From Clostridium gallinarum (GTDB taxonomy: Bacteria > Bacillota > Clostridia > Clostridiales > Clostridiaceae): 64,000 nt of DNA. The stretch spans positions 1 through 64,000 of the forward strand of contig NZ_JACSQZ010000006.1 in NCBI RefSeq assembly GCF_014836325.1, read 5' to 3'. Positions 37,712 through 46,746 of this stretch are shown here, in pieces. The stretch's first letter is position 1. Every line of letters starts with the position of its first letter. A model generated the notes under the pieces. The model ran no database searches and was not told the DNA's origin. It saw only the letters and a program-made list of their open reading frames with translations. The position numbers and the translations under genes are program-made.

Positions 37712-38824
37712 ATGTTAGATGAAAAAACAAAAGCTAAGCAAGGTAAAAAGGAAAATGATGATAGATCTAATAAAATGGCTATCGTTAAGAACTTGCTTGA
37801 TAAAGGAAAGAAAAATGGTACGTTAACATATAAAGATATAATGGATGAAGTGGAGCACATCGACTTAAGTCCTGAACAAATAGAGAAAATTTACGAAGTA
37901 TTAGAATCCATGGGAATAGAAGTTATAGGTGAACCAAGTGGTGAAGAAGAAGTAGAAGAAGAATTAGACTTAGATTTAACTATTCCAGAAGGTATTGCTA
38001 TTGATGACCCAGTTAGAATGTACTTAAAAGAAATAGGAAAAGTTCCTCTATTATCTTCAGAAGAAGAAATAGAATTAGCAAATAGAATAGAACAAGGTGA
38101 TCAAAGAGCTAAGAAGAAGTTAGCAGAAGCTAACCTAAGACTTGTTGTAAGTATTGCAAAAAGATATGTTGGTAGAGGAATGTTATTTCTAGATCTTATA
38201 CAAGAAGGAAATTTAGGACTTATTAAAGCAGTTGAAAAATTTGATTATAGAAAAGGCTTTAAATTCTCAACTTATGCTACATGGTGGATAAGACAGGCGA
38301 TTACAAGAGCAATTGCTGACCAAGCAAGAACTATAAGAATACCTGTTCATATGGTTGAAACTATAAATAAGTTAATAAGAGTTCAAAGACAATTATTACA
38401 AGAACTTGGTAGAGATCCTTTCCCAGAAGAAATTTCAAAAGTTATGGATTTACCAGTAGATAAAGTTAGAGAAATTCAAAAAATTGCTCAAGAGCCAGTG
38501 TCATTAGAAACTCCAATAGGTGAAGAAGAAGATTCTCATTTAGGTGATTTCATACCAGATGATGATGCATTAGCTCCAGCAGAAGCAGCTGCATTTACAA
38601 TGCTTAAAGAGCAATTAATAAATGTTTTAGATACTTTAACTCCAAGAGAAGAAAAAGTATTAAGACTAAGATTTGGATTAGATGATGGTAGAGCAAGAAC
38701 TCTTGAAGAAGTAGGAAAAGAGTTTAATGTAACAAGAGAAAGAATAAGACAAATTGAAGCAAAGGCCCTTAGAAAACTAAGACACCCTTCAAGAAGTAAA
38801 AAATTAAAAGATTATTTAGATTAG
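37712..38824 (+). CDS. rpoD: Primary RNA polymerase sigma factor SigA/RpoD
   Basis: A 370-residue group 1 sigma factor. Region 1.1-like N-terminus, then region 1.2 ([18 protein letters not shown]), region 2 with [20 protein letters not shown] and [15 protein letters not shown] (-10 recognition), region 3 and region 4 with [20 protein letters not shown] (-35 recognition). The ATG at 37712 has GGAAGGAGG well placed; an in-frame TTG at 37685 does not. It follows dnaG by about 45 bases. The stop codon is in the left arm of a terminator-like hairpin (38821-38845). Confidence 0.98.
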   Translation: MLDEKTKAKQGKKENDDRSNKMAIVKNLLDKGKKNGTLTYKDIMDEVEHIDLSPEQIEKIYEVLESMGIEVIGEPSGEEEVEEELDLDLTIPEGIAIDDPVRMYLKEIGKVPLLSSEEEIELANRIEQGDQRAKKKLAEANLRLVVSIAKRYVGRGMLFLDLIQEGNLGLIKAVEKFDYRKGFKFSTYATWWIRQAITRAIADQARTIRIPVHMVETINKLIRVQRQLLQELGRDPFPEEISKVMDLPVDKVREIQKIAQEPVSLETPIGEEEDSHLGDFIPDDDALAPAEAAAFTMLKEQLINVLDTLTPREEKVLRLRFGLDDGRARTLEEVGKEFNVTRERIRQIEAKALRKLRHPSRSKKLKDYLD

Positions 38825-38849
38825 CACCTACTGGTGCTAATTTTAATTT
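38821..38849 (+). terminator. Hairpin at the rpoD stop codon
   Basis: TTAGCACC (38821-38828), containing the TAG stop, pairs with GGTGCTAA (38833-38840), loop TACT, then TTTTAATTT. Possibly a partial terminator before trmK. Confidence 0.65.
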
Positions 38850-38867
38850 AGCAAGGAGAAGAAATTT

Positions 38868-39560
38868 ATGGAACTAAGCAAAAGATTAAATTTTATAATT
38901 GAAAATATTGATAATACATCTGTTTTAGCAGATATAGGAACAGATCATGGTTACATTCCTTTATATGCTGTTCAAAACGGATTATGTAGCAAGGCTATAG
39001 CAATTGATATAAATAAGGATCCTTTAGATAAGGCTAAGCTTAATGCTATTTTAGAAGGGGCTGGAGATGAATTAGAATTTAGATTAGGAAGTGGTCTTAA
39101 ACCTCTAGAAAATGGAGAAGTTGAAGTAGCAGTTATTGCAGGAATGGGAGGAAATTTAATAAGAGATATCTTAGAGGATGATATAGAAAAAGTAAGTTCA
39201 ATAGGATATTTAATACTTGTACCTGCACAAAACCCAGAGGTTTTAAGAGAGTATCTTTATAATAATGATTATGAAATAATATGTGAAGATCTTTGTGAAG
39301 AAGATGGAATATACTATGAATTATTTAAAGTAAGAAAAAAGTCTGGAGAGTCAGTTAAATTAGATTCTATTTATTATGAAGTAAGTCCTAAGTTATTAAT
39401 GCAAAGACATCCTTTAATGAAGGAATTCTTAAATTCAAAAGTAGAAAATTATAAAAAAATACTTAGTTTTATAACAGATAGTACAATAAATGCTAAAGAA
39501 AGAAAAACAGCAATTGAAGATAAAATAAATATAATAACAAATATGATTAATTTTTTATAA
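38868..39560 (+). CDS. trmK: tRNA (adenine22-N1)-methyltransferase TrmK
   Basis: A 230-residue class I SAM methyltransferase. Motif I is VLADIGTDHGYIPLYAVQNG (residues about 19-38). AIAGMGGNLIRDIL at about 85-98 is a TrmK signature, followed by VPAQNPEVLREYLYNNDYEI. It makes m1A22 in some tRNAs. GGAGAAG precedes the ATG. nif3 follows by 12 bases; the trmK-nif3 pair after rpoD is typical. Confidence 0.93.
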   Translation: MELSKRLNFIIENIDNTSVLADIGTDHGYIPLYAVQNGLCSKAIAIDINKDPLDKAKLNAILEGAGDELEFRLGSGLKPLENGEVEVAVIAGMGGNLIRDILEDDIEKVSSIGYLILVPAQNPEVLREYLYNNDYEIICEDLCEEDGIYYELFKVRKKSGESVKLDSIYYEVSPKLLMQRHPLMKEFLNSKVENYKKILSFITDSTINAKERKTAIEDKINIITNMINFL

Positions 39561-39572
39561 GGAAGAATAGTT

Positions 39573-40364
39573 ATGAAAAAAATTAAAGATATAATTAAGG
39601 CAATGGAAGACTTTGCTCCAATAAGATTAAAAGAAGATTTTGATAATGTTGGATTAATGGTTGGAAATAAAGATAATGAAGTTAAAAAAATATTATTATC
39701 ATTAGATTGTACTTTAGAAGTAATTGAAGAAGCAAAAGAAAAAGGTGCTAATCTAATAATTACCCATCATCCATTACTTTTTATAAAACCCAAAAGTATA
39801 ACAACAGATACATTAGTTGGTAAAAAGATAATAGAACTTATAAAAAATGATATAAGCCTTTATTCTAGTCATACAAATTTAGATTCAGCTAGCGGCGGAT
39901 TAAATGAAACAATAGTAAATATTCTAGGATATGATTCAAAGGAATTAATAGAAGTAAACAAAAATGCAAGAAATTCTAATGAAGGTTTAGGTAGAATTAT
40001 TAGATTAGATAAGAAGATTAAATTAGAAACTTTAATAAATGAAGTTAAAGAAAAATTAAATATAGATAATTTAAAAGTAGTAAAAGCATCAGAAGAAGTT
40101 CAAAATATAGCTGTAATTAACGGAAGTGGAAGTAGCTTCTTTGATATAGCACATAGAAAAGGGGCTGACTGTATAATAACAGGAGATACAACATATCACT
40201 TTGCAAGCGATTATAAAGAAATGGGAGTATCTATAATAGATACAGGACATTTCTTATCAGAATGGTTAGTATTTTTACAAGTTATAAATAAGATAAAAAA
40301 TCAATTTGAAGATGTGGAAGTAATTATTTCAGAACACAGTAAAGACCCATACACTTTTGCTTAA
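39573..40364 (+). CDS. Nif3-like dinuclear metal-centre protein
   Basis: A 263-residue Nif3/YqfO-type protein in its short form, without the PII-like insert. Metal-site motifs are LIITHHPLLFI (about 59-69), LYSSHTNLDSASGG (about 91-104) and DTGHFLSEWLV near the C-terminus. The family forms hexamers; a GTP cyclohydrolase 1 type 2 label is common but function is not established. It is cotranscribed with trmK. The TAA stop (40362-40364) overlaps a family II repeat. Confidence 0.88.
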   Translation: MKKIKDIIKAMEDFAPIRLKEDFDNVGLMVGNKDNEVKKILLSLDCTLEVIEEAKEKGANLIITHHPLLFIKPKSITTDTLVGKKIIELIKNDISLYSSHTNLDSASGGLNETIVNILGYDSKELIEVNKNARNSNEGLGRIIRLDKKIKLETLINEVKEKLNIDNLKVVKASEEVQNIAVINGSGSSFFDIAHRKGADCIITGDTTYHFASDYKEMGVSIIDTGHFLSEWLVFLQVINKIKNQFEDVEVIISEHSKDPYTFA

Positions 40365-40530
40365 GATTGCAAAGCAATCTTTGAATGTATAATGTAGAAT
40401 GAAGAATGTAAAATTAAGGAGGTTTTGCACAGCAAAACTTGAAATATATTGGTGCTAAGTACTATTTGTTTAAAATCCGGAGGATTTTTTTCCTTAATTC
40501 TACATTCTTAATTTTTAATTTTTCATTATG
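40363..40530 (+). repeat. Family II hairpin repeat, copy 3
   Basis: AAGATTGC-AAA-GCAATCTT at 40363-40381 is followed by an AATGTAGAATGAAGAATG-like left end. TTTTGC-ACA-GCAAAA, GGTGC-TAA-GTACT-like and AAATCC-GGA-GGATTT hairpins come next, and then a right end rich in ATTCTTAATTTTTAATTTTTC. It overlaps the Nif3 stop codon. Confidence 0.75.
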
Positions 40531-40597
40531 AAAATGTAAGCATTTTTATATCTTTGTGCATAGTATAGTAATAAGATAACAATTTAGGAGAGATTGT

Positions 40598-40849
40598 ATG
40601 GGAAAGTCTTATTATAAAAAAAAGAAAAACTCATGGTCAAAGGTATTTCAAGATGGTATTAAAGATATATTCGATGGAATAGGAAAAAATATTAGTTCTG
40701 GAGGTCCTATATTTTTCAGAAAATGTCTTAACCCTGCAGCTAGGTTAGTAATTTTTATTCTTATAATACTTACTTTATTACTTTCTGGTATAGGATTTTA
40801 CTCTTGGGTAATATTGTGTATGTTAATTTTAATACTGCAATTTGTTTAA
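40598..40849 (+). CDS. Small basic membrane protein, unknown function
   Basis: An 83-residue protein. The N-terminal 20 residues are very basic (KSYYKKKKNSWSK) and are followed by a glycine/serine stretch. Two hydrophobic segments fill residues about 48-83 (LVIFILIILTLLLSGIGFYS, then WVILCMLILILQFV). AGGAGAG precedes the ATG. I do not recognise the family. It lies alone between a repeat and the RNase P RNA gene. The strong binding site and clean membrane pattern support coding. Confidence 0.7.
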   Translation: MGKSYYKKKKNSWSKVFQDGIKDIFDGIGKNISSGGPIFFRKCLNPAARLVIFILIILTLLLSGIGFYSWVILCMLILILQFV

Positions 40850-40901
40850 AATGTAAAATTTTTCATTTGTATTATTTATGAAGTTATGATAATATAAGTT
40901 T

Positions 40902-41311
40902 TGCGAGTAAGACATGCAATCGCTGCTAGACTTAGATCTAGGAGAGGAAAGTCGGAGCTCCATAGGGCAGGGTGCTGGATAACGTCCAGTCAAGGCGACT
41001 TGAAGGAAAGTGCAACAGAGAGATACCGCCTAAGTTAAAAGACACTCTAAAGGTATGATTTAGATGTGTAATTATATATTTTAATTTATTAAGATATATT
41101 GCTTAGGTAAGGGTGGAAAGGCGAGGTAAGAGCTCACCAGCATCATGGTGACATGATGGCTATGTAAACCCCACCTGGAGCAAGGTCGAATAGGGAAACA
41201 TATTGGAGTTGCCCGCTCCGTTTCCGGGTGTACCGCTTGAGCTTATTGGTAACAGTAAGCCTAGATAGATGATTGCTTAATACAGAACTCCGCTTACGGC
41301 TTATCTCGTAC
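40902..41311 (+). ncRNA. rnpB: RNase P RNA component
   Basis: The conserved elements of bacterial RNase P RNA are present in order: GAGGAAAGTCGGAGCTC near 40944, GCAACAGAGAGATACCGCC near 41014, GGTAAGGGTGGAAAGGCG near 41106 and the 3' ACAGAA at 41282. The ends pair as helix P1: GCGAG-TAAG near 40903 with CTTA-T-CTCGT near 41300. The AT-rich section at 41038-41100 is variable and can form extra hairpins (ACAC-TCTAAA with TTTAGA-TGTGT). It processes the 5' ends of tRNAs with protein RnpA. End positions are good to a few bases. Confidence 0.95.
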
Positions 41312-41315
41312 ATGA

Positions 41316-41345
41316 AAAACACTAGGCTAACGTCTAGTGTTTTTA
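41316..41345 (+). terminator. Rho-independent terminator of rnpB
   Basis: AAAACACTAG (41316-41325) pairs perfectly with CTAGTGTTTT (41334-41343) around GCTAACGT, with further T. Confidence 0.93.
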
Positions 41346-41684
41346 TTTTATTAAAATAAAAACTATTACATGTTTTTAGAGTGAAAAATGAAAAGTATTC
41401 TTTAATTCTTAATAATGTAGTAGATGGATTAATGTGATAAAATACAAATTTATATTAAATAGTAAAAATAGAAGGGAAAAAATAGTTAAAACTTATATAT
41501 ATAAATTTTAACTATTTTTTATGTATTATATTTTAATTTATTAAATGATAAAATATAATAGTATTTGTAGCAAATAAAAAAAACACAATTAAAAAATAAT
41601 ATAAAATTTATAAAGAGAATAAATTTTATATTAAGAGACTATAAACTTAAAAAGTTTTTAAAGAAAGAGGTTGAAGAGTAAGTT
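41346..41684. other. AT-rich gap before glucokinase
   Basis: No gene was found. A long AT hairpin, AAAAAATAGTTAAAA (41477-41491) with TTTTAACTATTTTTT (41506-41520), could end transcription in either direction. The rest is featureless AT-rich sequence; the glucokinase promoter was not placed. Confidence 0.5.
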
Positions 41685-42623
41685 ATGAAGAAGTATGTAT
41701 TTGGAATTGATATAGGTGGGACAACTATTAAAATGGGGTTATTTAAATCAGAGGGAATATTAGAAGAAACATGGGAAATTCCAACTAGAACACAAGATGG
41801 AGGAAGCTTAATTTTAACTGATATTGCAAATGGGATATCTAATAAATTAAATGAAAAAGGAATATCAAAGGATGAAATAGAAGGAATTGGACTTGGAGTT
41901 CCAGGGCCTGTTAGTGAAGATGGAACAGTATTTAAATGTGTTAATCTAGGATGGGGAGTTATAAATGTAGAGAAAAAATTAGAAGAACTTACTGGATTAA
42001 AAGTTAAGGCTGGAAACGATGCTAATGTTGCTGCATTAGGTGAAATGTGGAAAGGTGGAGGTAAAGGTTACAAAAATGTTGTAATGGTTACTTTAGGAAC
42101 TGGCGTAGGCGGAGGAATTATTATTGATGAAAAAATAGTTTCAGGTGCAAATGGTGCAGGAGGAGAAATTGGACATATCCATATGAATGATGATGAATCA
42201 GAAACTTGTGGATGTGGAAAAAGAGGATGTCTTGAACAATATGCATCAGCTACAGGAATTGTAAAGTATGCTAATAAATTAATGGATGAAGTAGATACAC
42301 CTTCAGTACTTAGAAAAATTGAATATATATCAGCAAAAGCAATTTTTGAAGGAGCAAAAGAAGGAGATTTATTATCTTTAGAAATAATTGAATTCTTTGG
42401 AAAGAAATTAGGAAAAGCATTATCTTACATTACTTGTGTATGTGATCCAGAAGTAATAGTAATAGGTGGTGGAGTATCTAAAGCAGGAGAGATTATAATT
42501 AATACAGTTTCAAAATATTATAAACAATATGCATTCCATGCAGCAAGAAACACTAAATTTGCTTTAGCGGAGCTAGGAAATGAAGCGGGTATGTTTGGTG
42601 GAGCTAAATTAATTATTAAATAA
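41685..42623 (+). CDS. glcK: ROK-family glucokinase
   Basis: A 312-residue ROK sugar kinase. The phosphate-binding motif GIDIGGTTIKMGLF opens the protein. The glucose site includes GNDANVAALGE (about 106-116), VTLGTGVGGGII, and GGEIGHIHM with the zinc-bearing CGCGKRGCLEQYAS (about 175-188). It should phosphorylate glucose with ATP in the cytosol. Other ROK kinases are possible, but length and motifs match glucokinases of Firmicutes. AAAGAGG precedes the ATG. Confidence 0.9.
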   Translation: MKKYVFGIDIGGTTIKMGLFKSEGILEETWEIPTRTQDGGSLILTDIANGISNKLNEKGISKDEIEGIGLGVPGPVSEDGTVFKCVNLGWGVINVEKKLEELTGLKVKAGNDANVAALGEMWKGGGKGYKNVVMVTLGTGVGGGIIIDEKIVSGANGAGGEIGHIHMNDDESETCGCGKRGCLEQYASATGIVKYANKLMDEVDTPSVLRKIEYISAKAIFEGAKEGDLLSLEIIEFFGKKLGKALSYITCVCDPEVIVIGGGVSKAGEIIINTVSKYYKQYAFHAARNTKFALAELGNEAGMFGGAKLIIK

Positions 42624-42681
42624 AACATAAATATATTTGAAAAAATTAGGGATAATAGCATTTATAGAAGAGGTGATATAA

Positions 42682-42810
42682 ATGCTATTTTTTATTGCAA
42701 CAATATGGTTAATAAGTATTGTTTTAATATTAATATTTTTCAAAGGCGCAACTGAAAAAGGAAATAATATGGAAATTGGAGTAGAATTTTTAGGAGAAGA
42801 AGATAAATAA
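42682..42810 (+). CDS. 42-residue membrane peptide
   Basis: A short frame (MLFFIATIWLISIVLILIFF, then KGATEKGNNMEIGVEFLGEEDK) with a good AGAGGTGAT site and ATG at 42682. It has one N-terminal membrane helix and an acidic tail, so it is probably a small bitopic membrane protein. It lies 58 bases after glcK and may be cotranscribed. The family is unknown. The binding site and composition support it, but it is short. Confidence 0.6.
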   Translation: MLFFIATIWLISIVLILIFFKGATEKGNNMEIGVEFLGEEDK

Positions 42811-42888
42811 TAAAAATAATAATGTACAACTAAAAGCTAAGATAAATATGATGTAATAAGGTTATTTTATAAAACGGAGGATGAGATT

Positions 42889-43173
42889 GTGGAAAAAATA
42901 TTTAGCATATTTGTTTTAGCTTTAATATCTGAAAGTGTTTGGGAAACATTAAAGATGGTATGGCAACAGGGAAGAATATCCATAGATAGGATAGGGGCAA
43001 TGGTTGTATCTTTAGTTATTTGTATAGATGTTGAAATGGATATTTTAAACTTGTTAGGAATTAATACAAGCTGGCCTTTTGTAGGAATAATGTTAACTGC
43101 CATACTAATATCTAGAGGATCTAATTTTATACATGACTTAATAGTGAAATTAGGACAACCTAAAAGCAACTAA
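42889..43173 (+). CDS. Small membrane protein, holin-like
   Basis: A 94-residue protein with several hydrophobic segments, including IGAMVVSLVICIDVEMDILN and FVGIMLTAILISRGSNFIHD. The length, short loops and ISRGSNFIHDLI segment resemble small phage-holin-like or conserved clostridial membrane proteins. There is no phage context, so a chromosomal membrane role is as likely. Start is GTG at 42889 with ACGGAGG upstream. The hairpin at 43215-43254 may end its transcript. Confidence 0.7.
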   Translation: MEKIFSIFVLALISESVWETLKMVWQQGRISIDRIGAMVVSLVICIDVEMDILNLLGINTSWPFVGIMLTAILISRGSNFIHDLIVKLGQPKSN

Positions 43174-43214
43174 TATTAAAAAATAATTAATTTAATATAT
43201 TATTTAAAAAGTAA

Positions 43215-43254
43215 TGCTAGGTAGAAAAGCAGTATGTATAATATCTACCTAGCA
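43215..43254 (+). terminator. Hairpin downstream of the holin-like gene
   Basis: TGCTAGGTAGA (43215-43225) pairs perfectly with TCTACCTAGCA (43244-43254), with an 18-base loop. No T run follows, so it may be a weak terminator or an operator. Confidence 0.5.
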
Positions 43255-43428
43255 AAATAATTAACTACTGAAATATATGATAAAGTAAAGACAAGTTTTA
43301 TGTCAAATAAATATTTTGGTAATTTTGATATAATTTATTTTTATAATTAAGAATCAATAGCACTTGATTTATAAAATCACAATACTTATACTTAAATATA
43401 AATAGCAATATAAGGAAGGTGGTTTATA

Positions 43429-44475
43429 ATGAAGAAGGATTTATTTACTACATATGAGATAAAAGGTCTTAAGTTAAAGAATAGAATAGTTTTACCACCA
43501 ATGTGTCAATACTCAGTTGAGAAAAAGGATGGAATTGCTACAGATTGGCATTTTGTTCATTATGTAAGTAGAGCAGTTGGTGGAACTGGTTTAATTATTA
43601 TTGAAATGACAGATGTTGAACCAGATGGTAGGATAAGTGATTATGATTTGGGGCTATGGTGTGATGCGCAGATAGAACCATTAAAAAGAATAGTAGATGA
43701 ATGTCATAAATATGGTGCAAAGGTAGCAATACAAATTGCCCATGCTGGAAGAAAGGCAGAAGATGCAGAAGTGCCAGTTGCACCTTCACCAATAGCCTTT
43801 GATAAAAATAGCAAGACTCCAAGAGAATTAACTACAGCTGAAGTTAAAGAAATGGTTGATAAGTTTAAAATAGCTGTTAAACGTGCTGTAAAGGCTGGAT
43901 TTGATGCCATCGAAATACATGGAGCTCATGGATACTTAATTCATCAATTCCATTCACCATTAACGAATAAGAGAAATGATGAATATGGAAAAGATTTAAC
44001 TAAGTTTGGAGTAGAGGTTTTAAGGGCTGCAAAAAGCGAAATGCCTGAAGATATGCCATTAATTATGAGAATTTCTGCTTCTGAATATGTAGATGGTGGA
44101 TATGGAATAGAAAGAGGAATAGAACTTGCAAGAGCTTATAAAGAAGCTGGAGTAGATATATTCCATATTAGTTCAGGAGGAGAAGGCCCAATTGCCGGAG
44201 GTGGAAATATTGGATCTCATGCAGGATATCAAGTTCCATTTGCAAGAGCAATAAAGGAACAGTTAGATGTAGATGTAATAGCTGTAGGTAAGCTAGATGA
44301 ACCAGAATTAGCAAATGCTATTATAGGAAATGAAGAGGTTGATTTAGTAGCTATAGGAAGAGCTATGTTTAGAAATCCATACTGGCCATTTGAAGCAGCA
44401 ACTAAATTAAATAAAAAAACTCATGTACCAAAACAATATGGAAGAGGATTTACTAGAAGCATACAGGAGGAGTAA
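43429..44475 (+). CDS. Old yellow enzyme family NAD(P)H:flavin oxidoreductase (YqjM/NamA-like)
   Basis: A 348-residue FMN-dependent ene reductase. It has NRIVLPPMCQYS with Cys26, a hallmark of YqjM-type enzymes, HAGRKAED, and the active-site EIHGAHGYLIHQFHSP (His pair near 163-166). The C-terminal AIGRAMFRNPYWPFE matches the FMN phosphate site. It reduces activated C=C bonds; the natural substrate is unknown. AAGGAAGGTGG precedes the ATG. DUF1653 follows by 9 bases. Confidence 0.92.
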   Translation: MKKDLFTTYEIKGLKLKNRIVLPPMCQYSVEKKDGIATDWHFVHYVSRAVGGTGLIIIEMTDVEPDGRISDYDLGLWCDAQIEPLKRIVDECHKYGAKVAIQIAHAGRKAEDAEVPVAPSPIAFDKNSKTPRELTTAEVKEMVDKFKIAVKRAVKAGFDAIEIHGAHGYLIHQFHSPLTNKRNDEYGKDLTKFGVEVLRAAKSEMPEDMPLIMRISASEYVDGGYGIERGIELARAYKEAGVDIFHISSGGEGPIAGGGNIGSHAGYQVPFARAIKEQLDVDVIAVGKLDEPELANAIIGNEEVDLVAIGRAMFRNPYWPFEAATKLNKKTHVPKQYGRGFTRSIQEE

Positions 44476-44484
44476 GTTATAAAA

Positions 44485-44820
44485 ATGAGAGATATAAAAT
44501 ATCCTGCTATTTATAAACATTTTAAAGATAAGTATTATGCTGTAATGTCTATAAGTAAAGCTAATGGAGATGAAAATATTGATAAAGAAGCAAAAATATT
44601 GCAAGGATATCATACAGAGCTAAATAGAAATATAGATATTTATAAATTAGGTGATTTGTATTATCATGATGAAAATTTAGAGGATACTTTAGTTTTATAT
44701 AAAGCTTTATATGATGACAAGGGAATCTATGCTAGACCTATAGATATGTTTCTAAGCGAAGTAGATAAGGAAAAATATCCAGATATAGAACAAAAATATA
44801 GATTTGAATTAGTAATATAA
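44485..44820 (+). CDS. DUF1653 domain protein
   Basis: A 111-residue protein. The N-terminal half fits DUF1653: YPAIYKHFKDKYYAVMSISK, then LVLYKALYDDKGIYARPIDMF at about 74-94. Function is unknown. The nearest binding site GGAGGAG (44466-44472) overlaps the end of the reductase gene and is 12 bases from the ATG, so translation may be coupled to the upstream gene. A terminator follows. Confidence 0.8.
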   Translation: MRDIKYPAIYKHFKDKYYAVMSISKANGDENIDKEAKILQGYHTELNRNIDIYKLGDLYYHDENLEDTLVLYKALYDDKGIYARPIDMFLSEVDKEKYPDIEQKYRFELVI

Positions 44821-44837
44821 ATTTTTATTAGCTATAG

Positions 44838-44890
44838 AAGATATGAAGTTTATTGGTGCAAACAACCAATAAATTCCATATCTTTTTTAT
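44838..44890 (+). terminator. Rho-independent terminator after the DUF1653 gene
   Basis: A long imperfect stem, AAGATATG plus TTTATTGG on the left with CCAATAAA plus CATATCTT on the right, is followed by six T. Confidence 0.88.
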
Positions 44891-44937
44891 ACGTTGATAA
44901 AATTTTAGTAAAACCTTTAAAAATTATAGTAAAATAA

Positions 44938-44990
44938 TTGACTCTTTAACTTTTAAAGTATATATTATGAATATAATGGTAACGTTTTAT
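44938..44990 (+). promoter_or_regulatory. galM promoter with a cre-like or LacI-type site
   Basis: TTGACT (44938-44943) and TATATT (44961-44966) are 17 bases apart. Downstream, TGGTAACGTTTTAT at 44977-44990 has the central CG and flanking pattern of a catabolite-response or LacI-family operator, though not a full match. Confidence 0.6.
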
Positions 44991-45024
44991 ATACTATCAT
45001 ACATTAGATTTTAGGAGTGAAACT

Positions 45025-46071
45025 ATGGAGATATTGAAAATTTTAATTGGAGAATTTAATAATAAAGAAGTTGAAAGTTATAGCTTAAGAAATTCAAAAG
45101 GTTTTGGAATAAATGTATTAAATTATGGTGGAATAATAACAGATGTATTAGTACCAGATAAAAATGGAATAATAGAAAATGTTGTTATGAAGTATAAGGA
45201 TATTAATGTTTATAAGGAAAATCCTTCTTACTATGGAGCTTTAATTGGTAGAACTTCAGGAAGAATAGCTGATGGAGAAGTGACTGTTAACAATACTACT
45301 TTAAAGCTAAATAAAAATTATGGAGTTAATCAAGGACATGGTGGAGATATAGGGTTTAGTAAAAAGTTTTTAAATGCTAAAACTAGTGCAAATGAAAGTG
45401 AAGCATATGTTGAGTTTGATTATTTAAGCCCATCAGGAGAAGAAGGTTATCCAGGAAATTTAGAACTTAAAGTTAGATATACAATAACAGAAGAAAATGA
45501 ATTAAAGATATCCTATAGAGCTATTAGTGATGAAGATACATTAGTAAATTTAACAAATCATAGTTACTTTAATTTAAGTGGTAATTGTAAAGATAATATA
45601 TTAAATCATCATTTATATATAGATAGTGATTTTCTAGTAGAGCTTAATGAAAACTCAGTGCCTACTGGGAATATTATAGAAATTGGAGGAACTCCTTTTG
45701 ATTTTACAAATCCTAAAACTATTGGTAGAGATATTAATGAAGAAGATTATCAATTGGAAATTGGACAAGGCTACGATCATTGTTGGATTTTAAATAGTGG
45801 AAATGATGTTAAAATGAGACTTTATCATAAAGATTCTGGTAGACAAATGGATGTATATACTAATCAAAATGGTGTTGTACTATACACTCAAAACTTTCCA
45901 GATGAAGAACTTTTAGATTGTAATAAAAAGCCGAATAGAAGAGATGCTATAGCAATAGAAACTCAAAGTCCGCCAATTGGTAGAGATAATGTATTTGCAA
46001 AATATTCACTTCTTAAAAAGGGAGAAGAATATAGTAAGGAAACCATATATAAATTTTCAACAATAAAGTAG
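45025..46071 (+). CDS. galM: Aldose 1-epimerase (mutarotase)
   Basis: A 348-residue GalM-like protein interconverting alpha and beta anomers of galactose or glucose. The catalytic His residues are visible in GHGGDIGFSKK (about 104-114) and LTNHSYFNLSG (about 183-193). GRTSGRIADG and VVLYTQNFPDE also match, the latter near the Glu region. AGGAGTG precedes the ATG. It stands alone, with a terminator shared with the converging DUF2812 gene. Possible control by a sugar-responsive regulator is suggested by the CG-centred site upstream. Confidence 0.92.
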   Translation: MEILKILIGEFNNKEVESYSLRNSKGFGINVLNYGGIITDVLVPDKNGIIENVVMKYKDINVYKENPSYYGALIGRTSGRIADGEVTVNNTTLKLNKNYGVNQGHGGDIGFSKKFLNAKTSANESEAYVEFDYLSPSGEEGYPGNLELKVRYTITEENELKISYRAISDEDTLVNLTNHSYFNLSGNCKDNILNHHLYIDSDFLVELNENSVPTGNIIEIGGTPFDFTNPKTIGRDINEEDYQLEIGQGYDHCWILNSGNDVKMRLYHKDSGRQMDVYTNQNGVVLYTQNFPDEELLDCNKKPNRRDAIAIETQSPPIGRDNVFAKYSLLKKGEEYSKETIYKFSTIK

Positions 46072-46075
46072 AAGA

Positions 46076-46107
46076 AAAAAGCCTCAGGAAGTTCCTGAGG
46101 CTTTTAT
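46076..46107 (+). terminator. Bidirectional terminator between galM and the DUF2812 gene
   Basis: AAAAGCCTCAGGAA (46077-46090) pairs with TTCCTGAGGCTTTT (46092-46105), with T-rich sequence on both sides. Confidence 0.93.
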
Positions 46108-46116
46108 TTTTAAAAT

Positions 46117-46734
46117 TTAGTTTTGATTTATAGTTTTTTTATATAATTTATTTGATTTATATATAAAATAAAAATAAAATGATATAAATATAGGGAAAAT
46201 AAGCCATATAAAACCTCTTGATAAGGCAAAAGGAGTTTCAAACAAAAAGCTTTTCCAAAAATTTATTCCGGTTTTATTCCATAATCCTGGAGTATAGTAT
46301 AGAGATTTTGGGTTTATAAAAGCTTCAAAATTTATAGCACCCGTATTAATAAATATAAATAATAGTGCTAAATAGCTCATAGAAGAAGAAAGCCATATAT
46401 TAGAGGCTCTTTTATATCTAGAAGCCTTTGATAAGTTATCAGAAAAAATATCTTCTTGGCTATTAGGAGATGTTTTTTCAAAATATTGCTTTCCGCTAGA
46501 TTTGGAACCATAAATATGTTTCCAGCCAGAGTCTTCAAATAAAGTACAATAATCAATAAAATCCTTATTAGATTTAAAGTTTCTATAATCAATTTTATAA
46601 ATAACATCTTTAGGAGTTATTCTTTTGAACTTATATCCCAAAGATTTATTAGTAAATTTATATCCTTTATGAGACATTTCATTAAGCCATTTTTCTTCTT
46701 TAGTAAAATCAATAAAGCATTTGAAAACCTTCAT
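46117..46734 (-). CDS. DUF2812 membrane protein
   Basis: A 205-residue protein. The N-terminal DUF2812 domain covers about residues 1-85 (KCFIDFTKEEKWLNEMSHKG and DYCTLFEDSGWKHIYG). Two membrane helices lie in the C-terminal half (about 115-135 and 170-195). Its ATG is 12 bases after the padR stop, and its AGGGGGAT binding site overlaps that stop, so the two are translationally coupled. DUF2812 proteins are commonly found with PadR regulators and membrane-stress loci; function is unknown. Confidence 0.85.
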   Translation of the reverse strand: MKVFKCFIDFTKEEKWLNEMSHKGYKFTNKSLGYKFKRITPKDVIYKIDYRNFKSNKDFIDYCTLFEDSGWKHIYGSKSSGKQYFEKTSPNSQEDIFSDNLSKASRYKRASNIWLSSSMSYLALLFIFINTGAINFEAFINPKSLYYTPGLWNKTGINFWKSFLFETPFALSRGFIWLIFPIFISFYFYFIYKSNKLYKKTINQN

Positions 46735-46746
46735 AGATGTATCCCC

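Noticed and set aside
42889-43173. Prophage remnant, from a holin-like gene
   Set aside because: No lysin, integrase, terminase or structural gene lies nearby; small holin-like proteins are common in clostridial chromosomes.
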